Positions 1 through 6,674 of a DNA stretch of 6,674 bases are shown one piece after another. Both the position numbers and the translations under genes were made by a program. Source of the stretch: an uncultured Pedobacter sp. (GTDB taxonomy: Bacteria > Bacteroidota > Bacteroidia > Sphingobacteriales > Sphingobacteriaceae); assembly GCF_946479715.1 (NCBI RefSeq), contig NZ_CAMLHF010000250.1, positions 1 to 6,674 of the forward strand. Direction: 5' to 3'. Below the pieces are notes generated by a model. The model saw nothing but the letters and a program-made list of their open reading frames with translations. It did no database searches and had not been told where the DNA came from. Positions within the stretch are counted from its first letter, which is position 1, and every line of letters starts with the position of its first letter.

Positions 1-855
1 CGCGGTAATGCCCAGGTCAAAGGTTATCCGGTGTGGGGTGGGTCCGCCACTTGTCTGATCGGTAAAACTTACATAAGGCCACCCCAGGCGGTTATCCCAG
101 GCATACTCCAATCTTGCTCCGTTGGTTACCTGCGGAGCGTCCCCAGGCAACACATAAGGTTTGAATTTGGATTTATCTAATGGCGCCTCATAAATAGGGG
201 TTATATCCTGGTAAATAGTATCTGTCTTATTACCCCATCTGTCCTGTACATAAAATCCAAGGCGCTGGGTTATGGTATCCATACCTCTGATCTTTGCCAG
301 GATATTCATTTCTCCTGTATACACACTTTTATAATTGTCTACCTCGTATTCTTTAAATTTATTCAACGACAAGACGACAATACCGATCTTATCCCCTGTA
401 GGATTGGAGGCCATGATGCGAAAACCGCCAAAAAAATTCTCGATCAACATACTTTTGAAAACCTTGAATATCGGAGCCTCTGCTGGTTTTATTTTTACCA
501 CGACAGGAGCTGACTTCGCACCACATCTGGATACGGAGTATAACTTTACTTCATGTTCTAAGGTATCAGCAAAACCGTTCACTACTACTGAATCTTCGTA
601 ATAAGAAGCTTTTGTTTCGGAAGTCTCACCATTAGTAGCAACATACTCCGCCTGTATGTAAAGCAAATTCTTATCACCAGGAACCGAATAAGTAATTTTT
701 GAATTACCAGCTCTGTTTTCTACCTGTATATTAGTAACGGGACCAGGCGCTGACGCATCGTTGCAAAGAGGAGTATTCTCTATTTCTTTTCCGCAGGATG
801 AAAGCATTGTTAGTCCTGCTGCCACCCCTACTATATATTTTATTGTATTGTTCAT
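1..855 (-). CDS. SusE-position surface lipoprotein, DUF4959-DUF5126-DUF5000 type (3' end cut by window edge)
   Basis: I translated this by hand on the minus strand. The frame is open from an ATG at 853-855 to the window edge, giving 285 residues without a stop. Residues 1-21 form a lipoprotein signal peptide: Lys6, a hydrophobic core, and the lipobox LSSC with acylated Cys21. The following G-K-E-I-E has the charged character of Bacteroidota surface-export signals. Residues about 25-125 form a beta-rich, Fn3-like region resembling DUF4959. Residues about 127-222 resemble DUF5126, including the ENFFGG..I...NPTGDKIGIVV stretch and the closing VQDRWGNKTDT..QDITP. From about residue 232 (YVLPGDAPQ, then YAWDNRLGWP) a DUF5000-like galactose-binding-fold domain begins and is cut by the window. 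The gene follows the SusD-like gene by 30 nt, in the position of SusE-type glycan-binding lipoproteins. A surface ligand-binding role is inferred from position and fold; the ligand is unknown. Family assignment comes from remembered motif patterns, without a database search. Confidence 0.85.
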   Translation of the reverse strand, partial: MNNTIKYIVGVAAGLTMLSSCGKEIENTPLCNDASAPGPVTNIQVENRAGNSKITYSVPGDKNLLYIQAEYVATNGETSETKASYYEDSVVVNGFADTLEHEVKLYSVSRCGAKSAPVVVKIKPAEAPIFKVFKSMLIENFFGGFRIMASNPTGDKIGIVVLSLNKFKEYEVDNYKSVYTGEMNILAKIRGMDTITQRLGFYVQDRWGNKTDTIYQDITPIYEAPLDKSKFKPYVLPGDAPQVTNGARLEYAWDNRLGWPYVSFTDQTSGGPTPHRITFDLGITA

Positions 856-885
856 ATTAAATAGTTTGAAAATAAAATGAAATAA

Positions 886-2919
886 TTACCATCCTGGATT
901 TTCTACCAGCTCTGGATTTCTCCTGGTATCATAATTTCCGATGGGCCAGAAGTAATCGCGGGGGGCAATAAACCGCTGACTAAAAACTAACCTTTCCTTG
1001 TAATAGGAACCGGCAGTTTTACCCAAAATGGTCCAACCGGTAATATCTCTATTTAATTCATCAAAGGCTTTTTTCCAACGGCGCAGGTCCCAAAAACGGT
1101 GGCCTTCAAAAGCCAGTTCGATTAATCGTTCACGGTGAATGATCTCTCTTAAACCCGCTTGTGTGGCGTATTTTCCTGGGTTGGTAGAATAATTTGTCCA
1201 AGTTTCTACTACACCTTTTAATCCGGCTCTTTGCCTTACTTTGTCTACATACGCAATAGCAGTGGCTGAAGCTGGCTCCGCCTCATTCAGCGCTTCAGCA
1301 TAAAGCAGGTATAGGTCGGCCAGGCGTATTTCGGGCCATGGGTATTGTTTCCAGGTGGTACGCTGGTTGGTAACTGACTCCCAGTGAACCAATTTTTTGA
1401 TAAAGTAGCCGGTTTCGTTCCAGTTGGTAAAATGTCCCAGTCCTGCTCTTTCTCCATTTTTCGCCTTTACATAAAAAGTATTGTTATCAACTCCATTAGC
1501 CGCCCCGTCATACATATACCAAACACCACCGTCAAAGCCCAGCGAGGCATAAAAACGAGGTTCCCGGTTAAAGTTCAAGCGGGATGTTACAAAGCCCGGT
1601 TCTATGTAATTACGTTCAGCGGTTGTGGCCGATCTCAGCTCCTCAATATTATTGAAGTTAAGAGTGTTGTCTTCTTCAATCGGAAGCCCGTTTTCCGTAT
1701 AAAACATTTTGGCAATTTTGATGGGAGCCGCCCAGACGCCCTGCAGTTCAAAGCGAATGGTAGAAACACCACCTCTTTGAGAGCGTTCCATAGGAGGCAT
1801 GCACAATGCTTCGTTTACAAAATAACTTTGCGCATTGGCCCAAACATGCTCTTTGCTCCAGCGTTCTGTAACAGCATTTCGAATACTCAACTGACGCTTA
1901 GTGGTATCGTTTAGGGGTATCTGACCAGACGTATACTCATACAGCCTGCTACCATTAGTCTCTGCCGCCTGAATAGCAGCCAAAGCAGCGTCTCTTGCTT
2001 TTTCCCATTTAGTTTTATCGAAGCTGGGGTTAAATAATGGCTTGCCCTCCTTATCTGTAAAGCCGGCATAATCAGAATTTCCGTTAAAGAGAGGACTGGC
2101 GGCAGTAACCAACAGTTTTGCTTTTAGGGCCAATGCTATGGGTTGTGTGGTCCTTCCCATCTCATTGATTTCATCGGCTATGGTCGTAGGCAGTTTCTGA
2201 TAAGCAGAATCCAACAGACGGGAGATATAGTTGACGCAGGAATCCACGGGCATACGTCTTGAATAAGATGAGGCAACATCGCCATCCACACTTATGTTTT
2301 GGTCCATAATAGGTATAGGACCATACATGCGCAGCATATAAAAATGGTAGAAGGCTTTTAAAAATTCTGCTTCCCCAATCCATCTTTCTCTTTCATATTC
2401 GGAAATATCAGGCACCTTGGTGAGGTCCCGCATGTTCTCTATAAAAATGTTGCACTGCCGGATAGCCTGCCATATTTTTCTATGATCGTTGACAGATCCA
2501 TTTCCTTTTCGTATACCAGTCCATTCATCAAAATAAGGAGCGTCTTTATTTTGCTGGCCGCGGGCTATTCTAAAAATAGGGTGCCAGTGCGTTTCACTCT
2601 CTTCAGGAAGCCATATTTCATCTCCTCCCATTATGCCGGCATTGTACCATCCATCGCCATTTCTGGGCAGGTAAGAGTAAAGGGTAAACAAATACTTTTC
2701 GGCCTCGTTGCGCATCTTAAAAGCATTTTCTACGGTAACCACATTATCGGTCAGCACATCCATGAATTTTTTGCAGGATGAGATGCTGGCGGCTAATGCT
2801 GTGATGAGTATGGTTGATTTTAACAAGTGTTTCCTGCTTTTCAGGCAATTGACAAAACCATTTTTCCTCAAATAATCAAATGATTTTTTCCATTTCATGG
2901 TGTAATAATGTTTATTCAT
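886..2919 (-). CDS. SusD/RagB-family nutrient-binding outer-membrane lipoprotein
   Basis: This 677-residue protein should be the surface lipoprotein that caps the neighbouring SusC-like barrel and captures its ligand. The lipobox is SISSC with Cys49, followed by K-K-F-M-D, as is common in SusD proteins. Helical TPR-type segments follow, with family-typical stretches at about 182-204 (GEAEFLKAFYHFYMLRMYGP) and 262-280 (ALALKAKLLVTAASPLFNG). The C-terminal RagB/SusD domain shows RLADLYLLYAEALNE (532-546), VDKVRQRAGL (558-567), the hallmark ERLIELAFEGHRFWDLRRW (597-615) and the usual ending NPELVENPGW. It is somewhat longer than many SusD proteins. The ATG at 2917-2919 lies 18 nt after the transporter's stop, which supports translation within the same mRNA. 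It leaves an unusually long region of about 35 residues before the hydrophobic core. ATG at 2896-2898 (Met8) and TTG at 2824-2826 are alternative starts, so the N-terminus is less certain than the family. The substrate cannot be told. Confidence 0.96.
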   Translation of the reverse strand: MNKHYYTMKWKKSFDYLRKNGFVNCLKSRKHLLKSTILITALAASISSCKKFMDVLTDNVVTVENAFKMRNEAEKYLFTLYSYLPRNGDGWYNAGIMGGDEIWLPEESETHWHPIFRIARGQQNKDAPYFDEWTGIRKGNGSVNDHRKIWQAIRQCNIFIENMRDLTKVPDISEYERERWIGEAEFLKAFYHFYMLRMYGPIPIMDQNISVDGDVASSYSRRMPVDSCVNYISRLLDSAYQKLPTTIADEINEMGRTTQPIALALKAKLLVTAASPLFNGNSDYAGFTDKEGKPLFNPSFDKTKWEKARDAALAAIQAAETNGSRLYEYTSGQIPLNDTTKRQLSIRNAVTERWSKEHVWANAQSYFVNEALCMPPMERSQRGGVSTIRFELQGVWAAPIKIAKMFYTENGLPIEEDNTLNFNNIEELRSATTAERNYIEPGFVTSRLNFNREPRFYASLGFDGGVWYMYDGAANGVDNNTFYVKAKNGERAGLGHFTNWNETGYFIKKLVHWESVTNQRTTWKQYPWPEIRLADLYLLYAEALNEAEPASATAIAYVDKVRQRAGLKGVVETWTNYSTNPGKYATQAGLREIIHRERLIELAFEGHRFWDLRRWKKAFDELNRDITGWTILGKTAGSYYKERLVFSQRFIAPRDYFWPIGNYDTRRNPELVENPGW

Positions 2920-2937
2920 GATTTTGAATATGCTGTA

Positions 2938-5900
2938 TTAAAAACTTATCTCTAGGCCCAGATTATAGACAGACTGAATAGGGTATCCCAGACCGTTTCC
3001 ACCCATTTCCACATCCCATAACTTGAAATTGCTGAGGATAAAGAGATTGGTGGCAGAGAAGTAAACACGACCGCCGGTTAAGCCAAGCTGCTTAACTTTC
3101 CCAATATTATATCCCATATCTATATTTTTCAGACGCAGAAAATTTCCATTGCGCATCCACCAGGTAGATCTTACATTATTAGAGGGTATTCGTGCGGTGC
3201 TCAGGCGTGGCCACAAAGCGTATGGATTCCTATTATCTTCGCTCCAATAGTTCTCACTGATCACTTTCAGCAGTCCGTTTTGCAACCCTCCCTGCTGGAA
3301 AAAAGGCTGAATGGCTGCAGGATCAATAAAGAAAGAAGAACGGGCCGAGCCCTGGAAATAGAAACTGAAGTCAAACTTTTTATACCTTACAGAAGCGCCA
3401 AAACCATAAATAATTTCAGGTTGTGTAGGATAACCAATGGGCACCTGGTCATCGCTTGTAATCAGGCCATCTCCATTGATGTCCCTGTATTTAATATCAC
3501 CCCCTCTTATACTTGCGGCGTTATTACCTAAGCCTTGATCGCCAAACTGATAGGGTGAGTTGGCTACTTCTTTTTGATCGATAAATAATCTTTCCGCGAT
3601 GTATCCCCACTCCTGTTTAAAGGAATATCCTATTGTAGATAAATGAGACAGGCTGTTGTCATAACGCAGCTCATCATTCACCAGTTTTTTGCTGGTAGCA
3701 TAGGTAAATGTTCCCCTGATATTGGCATACCAATCCCTGTTAAAAGCCTTTTCATATTTTAGAGAAAGGTCAACGCCCTGCGACTTTGCCTCGCCATAAT
3801 TAGCCTGTGGGATAGCCATTAAACCCAATGCCGATTCCAGGATAGACTTAGGCAGTAAAATATTCGTTCTGTGCTGCCTAAAGACGTCCACAATCAGCTC
3901 AAAGCCACGGAACATTTGCAAATCCATCCCCAGATTGAGTTGTTTCGACTGCTCCCAGGTTACGAATGGATTGGCATAGCGTGATATCGAAACACCTGGT
4001 CGGCTATATCTTGCTGCACCGTCGTCCCGGCCAAAAGAAGCGCTGTAGCCGCCATTGGTCAAGCTAACATTAGATAAATAAAGAAAGCGATCATTTACAT
4101 TACCAATCTGGTCGTTGCCCACGATGCCATAAGTGGCCCTTAACTTAAGATCGTTCACCACCGATTTGAGCGGCTCGAAGAACTTTTCGTTGGATATTCT
4201 ATAACCCACCCCGCCGGAAGGGAAGAAGCCATAACGGTGATTTTCATCAAAGCGTTCAGACCCGTTGTAACCAAAATTAAATTCAGCCAGGTACCTGTCG
4301 TCATAGCCATAGGTAAACCGTCCGGATACACCAGTATTTCTTCTGGGAAGTGAGCTTTGAAACAAAGCAACCCCGCCCGGATTTCCGGTTTCGTAACTGG
4401 ACAAGTAGGATATCAGGGAACCTCCCACACTATGCACATCTTTAAAAATTCTGCCATAATTCACTGAGCCTTCCAGCCATATTCTCGAATCGACATCTTT
4501 GCCCCGCTCATTATAATCAAGGTATTCTGTGCCAGCTAACCCAACTGAATTTGCAGAGCCATCATTGAATACAGCCAGGTTATAGCTTTTACCGTCCGCC
4601 TGCACATCAGCGTTATAATAAAACGGCCTGTACTGCCTGTCCAAAGAATAAAAAGAATACCTTCTTATATAAGCCATACTGCGAAAGCTGAGACCTTTGG
4701 TTACAAAGTCAAGGTTTTGCTTCAGCTCTATTTGCGGCTGCAGGTCGGATTTTTTAAACACTCCATATCCTTTTACCATTTCGGCATAGGGGTTCGTTAA
4801 TAAGGTGGAAGTAAGCTGCCCGTTTTCCGTAAGCCTGTAAGAACCAAATAAAGGATGCTCCACATAAGGCCTCATGGAACGAGGATAAACGGCAGGGAAC
4901 AGAACAGGATTTGATTTTAATGCCAAACGAAAAATATAACCACCTCCTTCATTATATGTTACATTGTCAATGCTACCGCCAATGGGGCCGACATAATCAT
5001 CAAACTGGCCATACATACGGACCACTACTTCTGTGGTTTTTGTAAGTTGGAGATTTACGTTAGAACGTAATGAATACTTAGAGAGCCTGATATTACTGTT
5101 GAAATCGTTAATAGGATCAACTTTTAAAATACCATTATCCCGGCCGTAAGAAGCTGCCACGTGATAGCGGGCTCTGGTTGTACCGCCGTTAACACTAACA
5201 TAGTGGTTCTGATTAATGGTATATTTTTTTACCAACTGATCCGTCCAGTTATTGTTAGGATAGAGATAGGGGTCGTCGCCGGCAATGGTGTGGTTGATTT
5301 TATTTTGACTATATGGTACCGCAACCGTACCGTTACCCCTCGTGACAGCCGCCTCGTTGGCCATGTTAATGTAAGTGATATTATCCGCATAATCAAGATT
5401 TTTGGAATTGGAAGAAACCCGCATTTCACTTCTTACAAAAAACTTGGCGGCCCCTTCTTTACCTAGTTTGGTATTAATGAGTATCACCCCGTTCGCACCT
5501 CTTGCTCCGTAAATTGAAGCAGCAGCCGCATCTTTCAGGATCGAAAAATCGGAAATATCATCAGGTTGCAGGCGGGCCATATCTGTTGGTGAAGATTCCA
5601 CACCGTCGATAAGAATAAGAGGCTCCTGTTTACCTGTACCAAAAGTGGATAAGCCCCTGATGTAAAAAGTTGAATTGTCGGCGCCATTTCCTGGCTCGCC
5701 GCTTTGCTGGAAAGCGATCATGCCCGCTACCTTTCCAGCTATGGCATTGGTCATATTTCCGGTGGGTCCCTGCAGTTCCTTTACATTTACTGTAGTGATG
5801 GAACTTACCAAACTGGCTTTTTTCCGTGTTCCACCAAAACCAATAACGGTAACCTCTCCCAAATCTTTGCTCTCCCGATCCATGATAACGGTCAGCATAA

Positions 5901-6207
5901 GATTACCGTTTGCAATACTCTCCTTGCTTAGCGGGATCCGCTTCCGTTGAAAACCTGTGTACGTAAACTCTAAAATATCAGTTGCGGTGACGGATACTTT
6001 AAAACGCCCTAAGGCATCAGAAACTAATTTCTGATTCTTTCCAACAACAGAGATATTAACGTTTGGAAGACCACCGGCACTATCAACAATAGTACCCTGA
6101 ACGGTAACTGTTTGCTGAGCAAAGCTGTCTTTACTCAAAACAAGAAGAATCAGGAAGCAAAACAACCTGCATGCTTTTTTTAAAATACATAGCATTTTAA
6201 CTTTCAT
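2938..6207 (-). CDS. SusC/RagA-family TonB-linked outer-membrane transporter
   Basis: This 1089-residue protein is the TonB-dependent outer-membrane barrel that imports ligand handed over by the SusD-like partner encoded next. A signal peptide covers residues 1-30 (KK at 10-11, hydrophobic core, probable cleavage at SFA|QQ). Residues about 33-110 form a carboxypeptidase-D-regulatory-like domain (VQGTIVD, ISVVGKN, DALGRF, EFTYTGFQ). A TonB-box-like EVTVIGFG lies at 118-125. The plug follows to about residue 248, with IRGLSTFG (183-190), LILIDGVE (197-204) and the SusC hallmark LKDAAAASIYGARGANGVIL (225-244). The rest is the beta-barrel. It includes the D-I-N-G-D-G-L-I-T-S-D-D loop (909-920) common in this family, YWSEDNRNPYALWPRLS near 987-1003, and a C-terminal strand ending in Phe1089, as expected for BAM-dependent insertion. 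There is no STN domain, so sigma/anti-sigma coupling is unlikely. The frame is intact and of normal length. Met5 (6193-6195) is a possible alternative start that also leaves a good signal peptide. Confidence 0.97.
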   Translation of the reverse strand: MKVKMLCILKKACRLFCFLILLVLSKDSFAQQTVTVQGTIVDSAGGLPNVNISVVGKNQKLVSDALGRFKVSVTATDILEFTYTGFQRKRIPLSKESIANGNLMLTVIMDRESKDLGEVTVIGFGGTRKKASLVSSITTVNVKELQGPTGNMTNAIAGKVAGMIAFQQSGEPGNGADNSTFYIRGLSTFGTGKQEPLILIDGVESSPTDMARLQPDDISDFSILKDAAAASIYGARGANGVILINTKLGKEGAAKFFVRSEMRVSSNSKNLDYADNITYINMANEAAVTRGNGTVAVPYSQNKINHTIAGDDPYLYPNNNWTDQLVKKYTINQNHYVSVNGGTTRARYHVAASYGRDNGILKVDPINDFNSNIRLSKYSLRSNVNLQLTKTTEVVVRMYGQFDDYVGPIGGSIDNVTYNEGGGYIFRLALKSNPVLFPAVYPRSMRPYVEHPLFGSYRLTENGQLTSTLLTNPYAEMVKGYGVFKKSDLQPQIELKQNLDFVTKGLSFRSMAYIRRYSFYSLDRQYRPFYYNADVQADGKSYNLAVFNDGSANSVGLAGTEYLDYNERGKDVDSRIWLEGSVNYGRIFKDVHSVGGSLISYLSSYETGNPGGVALFQSSLPRRNTGVSGRFTYGYDDRYLAEFNFGYNGSERFDENHRYGFFPSGGVGYRISNEKFFEPLKSVVNDLKLRATYGIVGNDQIGNVNDRFLYLSNVSLTNGGYSASFGRDDGAARYSRPGVSISRYANPFVTWEQSKQLNLGMDLQMFRGFELIVDVFRQHRTNILLPKSILESALGLMAIPQANYGEAKSQGVDLSLKYEKAFNRDWYANIRGTFTYATSKKLVNDELRYDNSLSHLSTIGYSFKQEWGYIAERLFIDQKEVANSPYQFGDQGLGNNAASIRGGDIKYRDINGDGLITSDDQVPIGYPTQPEIIYGFGASVRYKKFDFSFYFQGSARSSFFIDPAAIQPFFQQGGLQNGLLKVISENYWSEDNRNPYALWPRLSTARIPSNNVRSTWWMRNGNFLRLKNIDMGYNIGKVKQLGLTGGRVYFSATNLFILSNFKLWDVEMGGNGLGYPIQSVYNLGLEISF

Positions 6208-6674
6208 AACTTGAATAGATTGAAATTGAACATGTTTTTGTGGACGTATAAAGTGGATAAAAGCGAATAAGAAGGGTTACTCCATAACTGGCGGCAGTCT
6301 TCATTCTCTGAAACAGCGGAACATCCAATCAAGCAGTCGTACTTCATTGCCTTATTTTACCAGGCAAAAAGATGCCCCCTAAGCTTTATAAGCTTTGAAA
6401 TTGACAATAAGATGAAGTCCTTATCTGAACAGGAAAACTTAACCTTTAGTAGTTATTTTAAGAATAAGAAAGATAAAATACCAGGTAAAGCAGGATGCAG
6501 GATGGCCCATAAAAAGACCTTTTCAACATTGGCAGGTAGTGCATATTACAAGATTAAAGAGTGGAAAAAATGTAATAACTAAAGTTTTGGTTGCAATCGT
6601 TAATAAAAAGTAAAATTAAGTAAGACAAACAAAAAGGAAAGGGGGCTAATTGGTCAAAAAAAGGGGACAAACCT
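6208..6674. other. Upstream region of the SusC-like gene, no confident gene
   Basis: This 467-nt A/T-rich stretch precedes the operon and presumably holds its promoter and control sites. No SD-like sequence precedes the transporter ATG; the 20 nt before it are A/T-rich, as is usual in Bacteroidota. Three small open frames are present, none resembling a family I recognise. One is on the minus strand at 6204-6347 (47 codons), overlapping the transporter start by ATGA. Another is on the minus strand at 6458-6544 (28 codons, hydrophobic tail). The third is on the plus strand at 6412-6582 (56 codons). A short hairpin-capable repeat (AAGCTT, TAT, AAGCTT) sits at 6381-6395. No tRNA, CRISPR or insertion-sequence end was seen, and no strong GC-rich hairpin followed by a T-run. 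The gene further upstream lies outside the window. Confidence 0.7.
6567..6597 (-). promoter_or_regulatory. Weak candidate Bacteroidota-type promoter for the operon
   Basis: On the minus strand, ATTG (6594-6597) is followed after 19 nt by TACATTTT (6567-6574). This approximates the Bacteroides-type promoter consensus, TTTG near -33 and TAnnTTTG near -7, with one mismatch in each element. It would place transcription start near 6560, giving a leader of about 350 nt before the transporter ATG. Such loose matches arise easily in A/T-rich DNA, and a promoter closer to the gene is equally possible. Confidence 0.25.

Noticed and set aside
335..601. Plus-strand open frame of 88 codons
   Set aside because: It is opposite the DUF4959/DUF5126 lipoprotein gene, whose minus-strand frame is open throughout and carries a signal peptide and family motifs.
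1384..1914. Plus-strand open frame of 176 codons
   Set aside because: It lies wholly opposite the SusD-like gene, whose family signatures are unmistakable. Its translation resembles no protein family, so it is an antisense shadow.
2920..2937. Possible regulatory element between the SusC-like and SusD-like genes
   Set aside because: The gap is only 18 nt with no hairpin, so it is an ordinary operon spacer.
3446..3484. EF-hand/dockerin-like calcium loop (D-x-N-x-D-G-x-I-x-x-x-D) in the transporter
   Set aside because: This motif recurs at this place in many SusC-family barrels, so it is a family feature and not a separate domain or fusion.
5161..5466. Plus-strand open frame of 101 codons
   Set aside because: It is opposite the SusC-like barrel region and has no recognisable domain or upstream signal.

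Overview
The window looks like part of a polysaccharide-utilisation-type locus from a member of the Bacteroidota. The evidence is an adjacent SusC-like TonB-dependent transporter and SusD-like lipoprotein, lipoprotein signal peptides ending in S-S-C, A/T-rich leaders without Shine-Dalgarno sequences, and a third lipoprotein of a Bacteroidota-specific DUF4959/DUF5126/DUF5000 type. The family (perhaps Chitinophagaceae or a relative) cannot be fixed from the sequence alone.

All three confident genes lie on the minus strand, so the transcript runs from high to low coordinates. Positions 6208-6674 are a long, A/T-rich, mostly non-coding stretch upstream of the first gene, with a weak candidate promoter and candidate operator repeats. 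The SusC-like gene (2938-6207, 1089 codons) comes first, then the SusD-like gene (886-2919, 677 codons) after an 18-nt gap, then after a 30-nt gap the 5' part of a SusE-position lipoprotein gene (1-855), which runs off the window edge after 285 codons. The short gaps, common strand and lack of a visible terminator indicate one operon. Any glycoside hydrolases, sulfatases, lyases or regulators that would reveal the substrate lie outside the window.

Knowledge of the families suggests the following model. The SusD-like lipoprotein caps the SusC-like barrel at the cell surface and captures an oligomeric ligand. The SusC-like protein then imports it, powered by TonB/ExbBD. The DUF4959/5126/5000 lipoprotein is probably an additional surface ligand-binding protein. 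The transporter lacks an N-terminal STN domain, which argues against direct sigma/anti-sigma (FecI/FecR-type) signalling through it.

I found no clearly new biological system. The points most worth checking are the substrate of the three-protein surface complex, the unusually long N-terminus of the SusD-like protein, and the upstream region. That region contains three small open frames, one of which overlaps the transporter start codon by ATGA.
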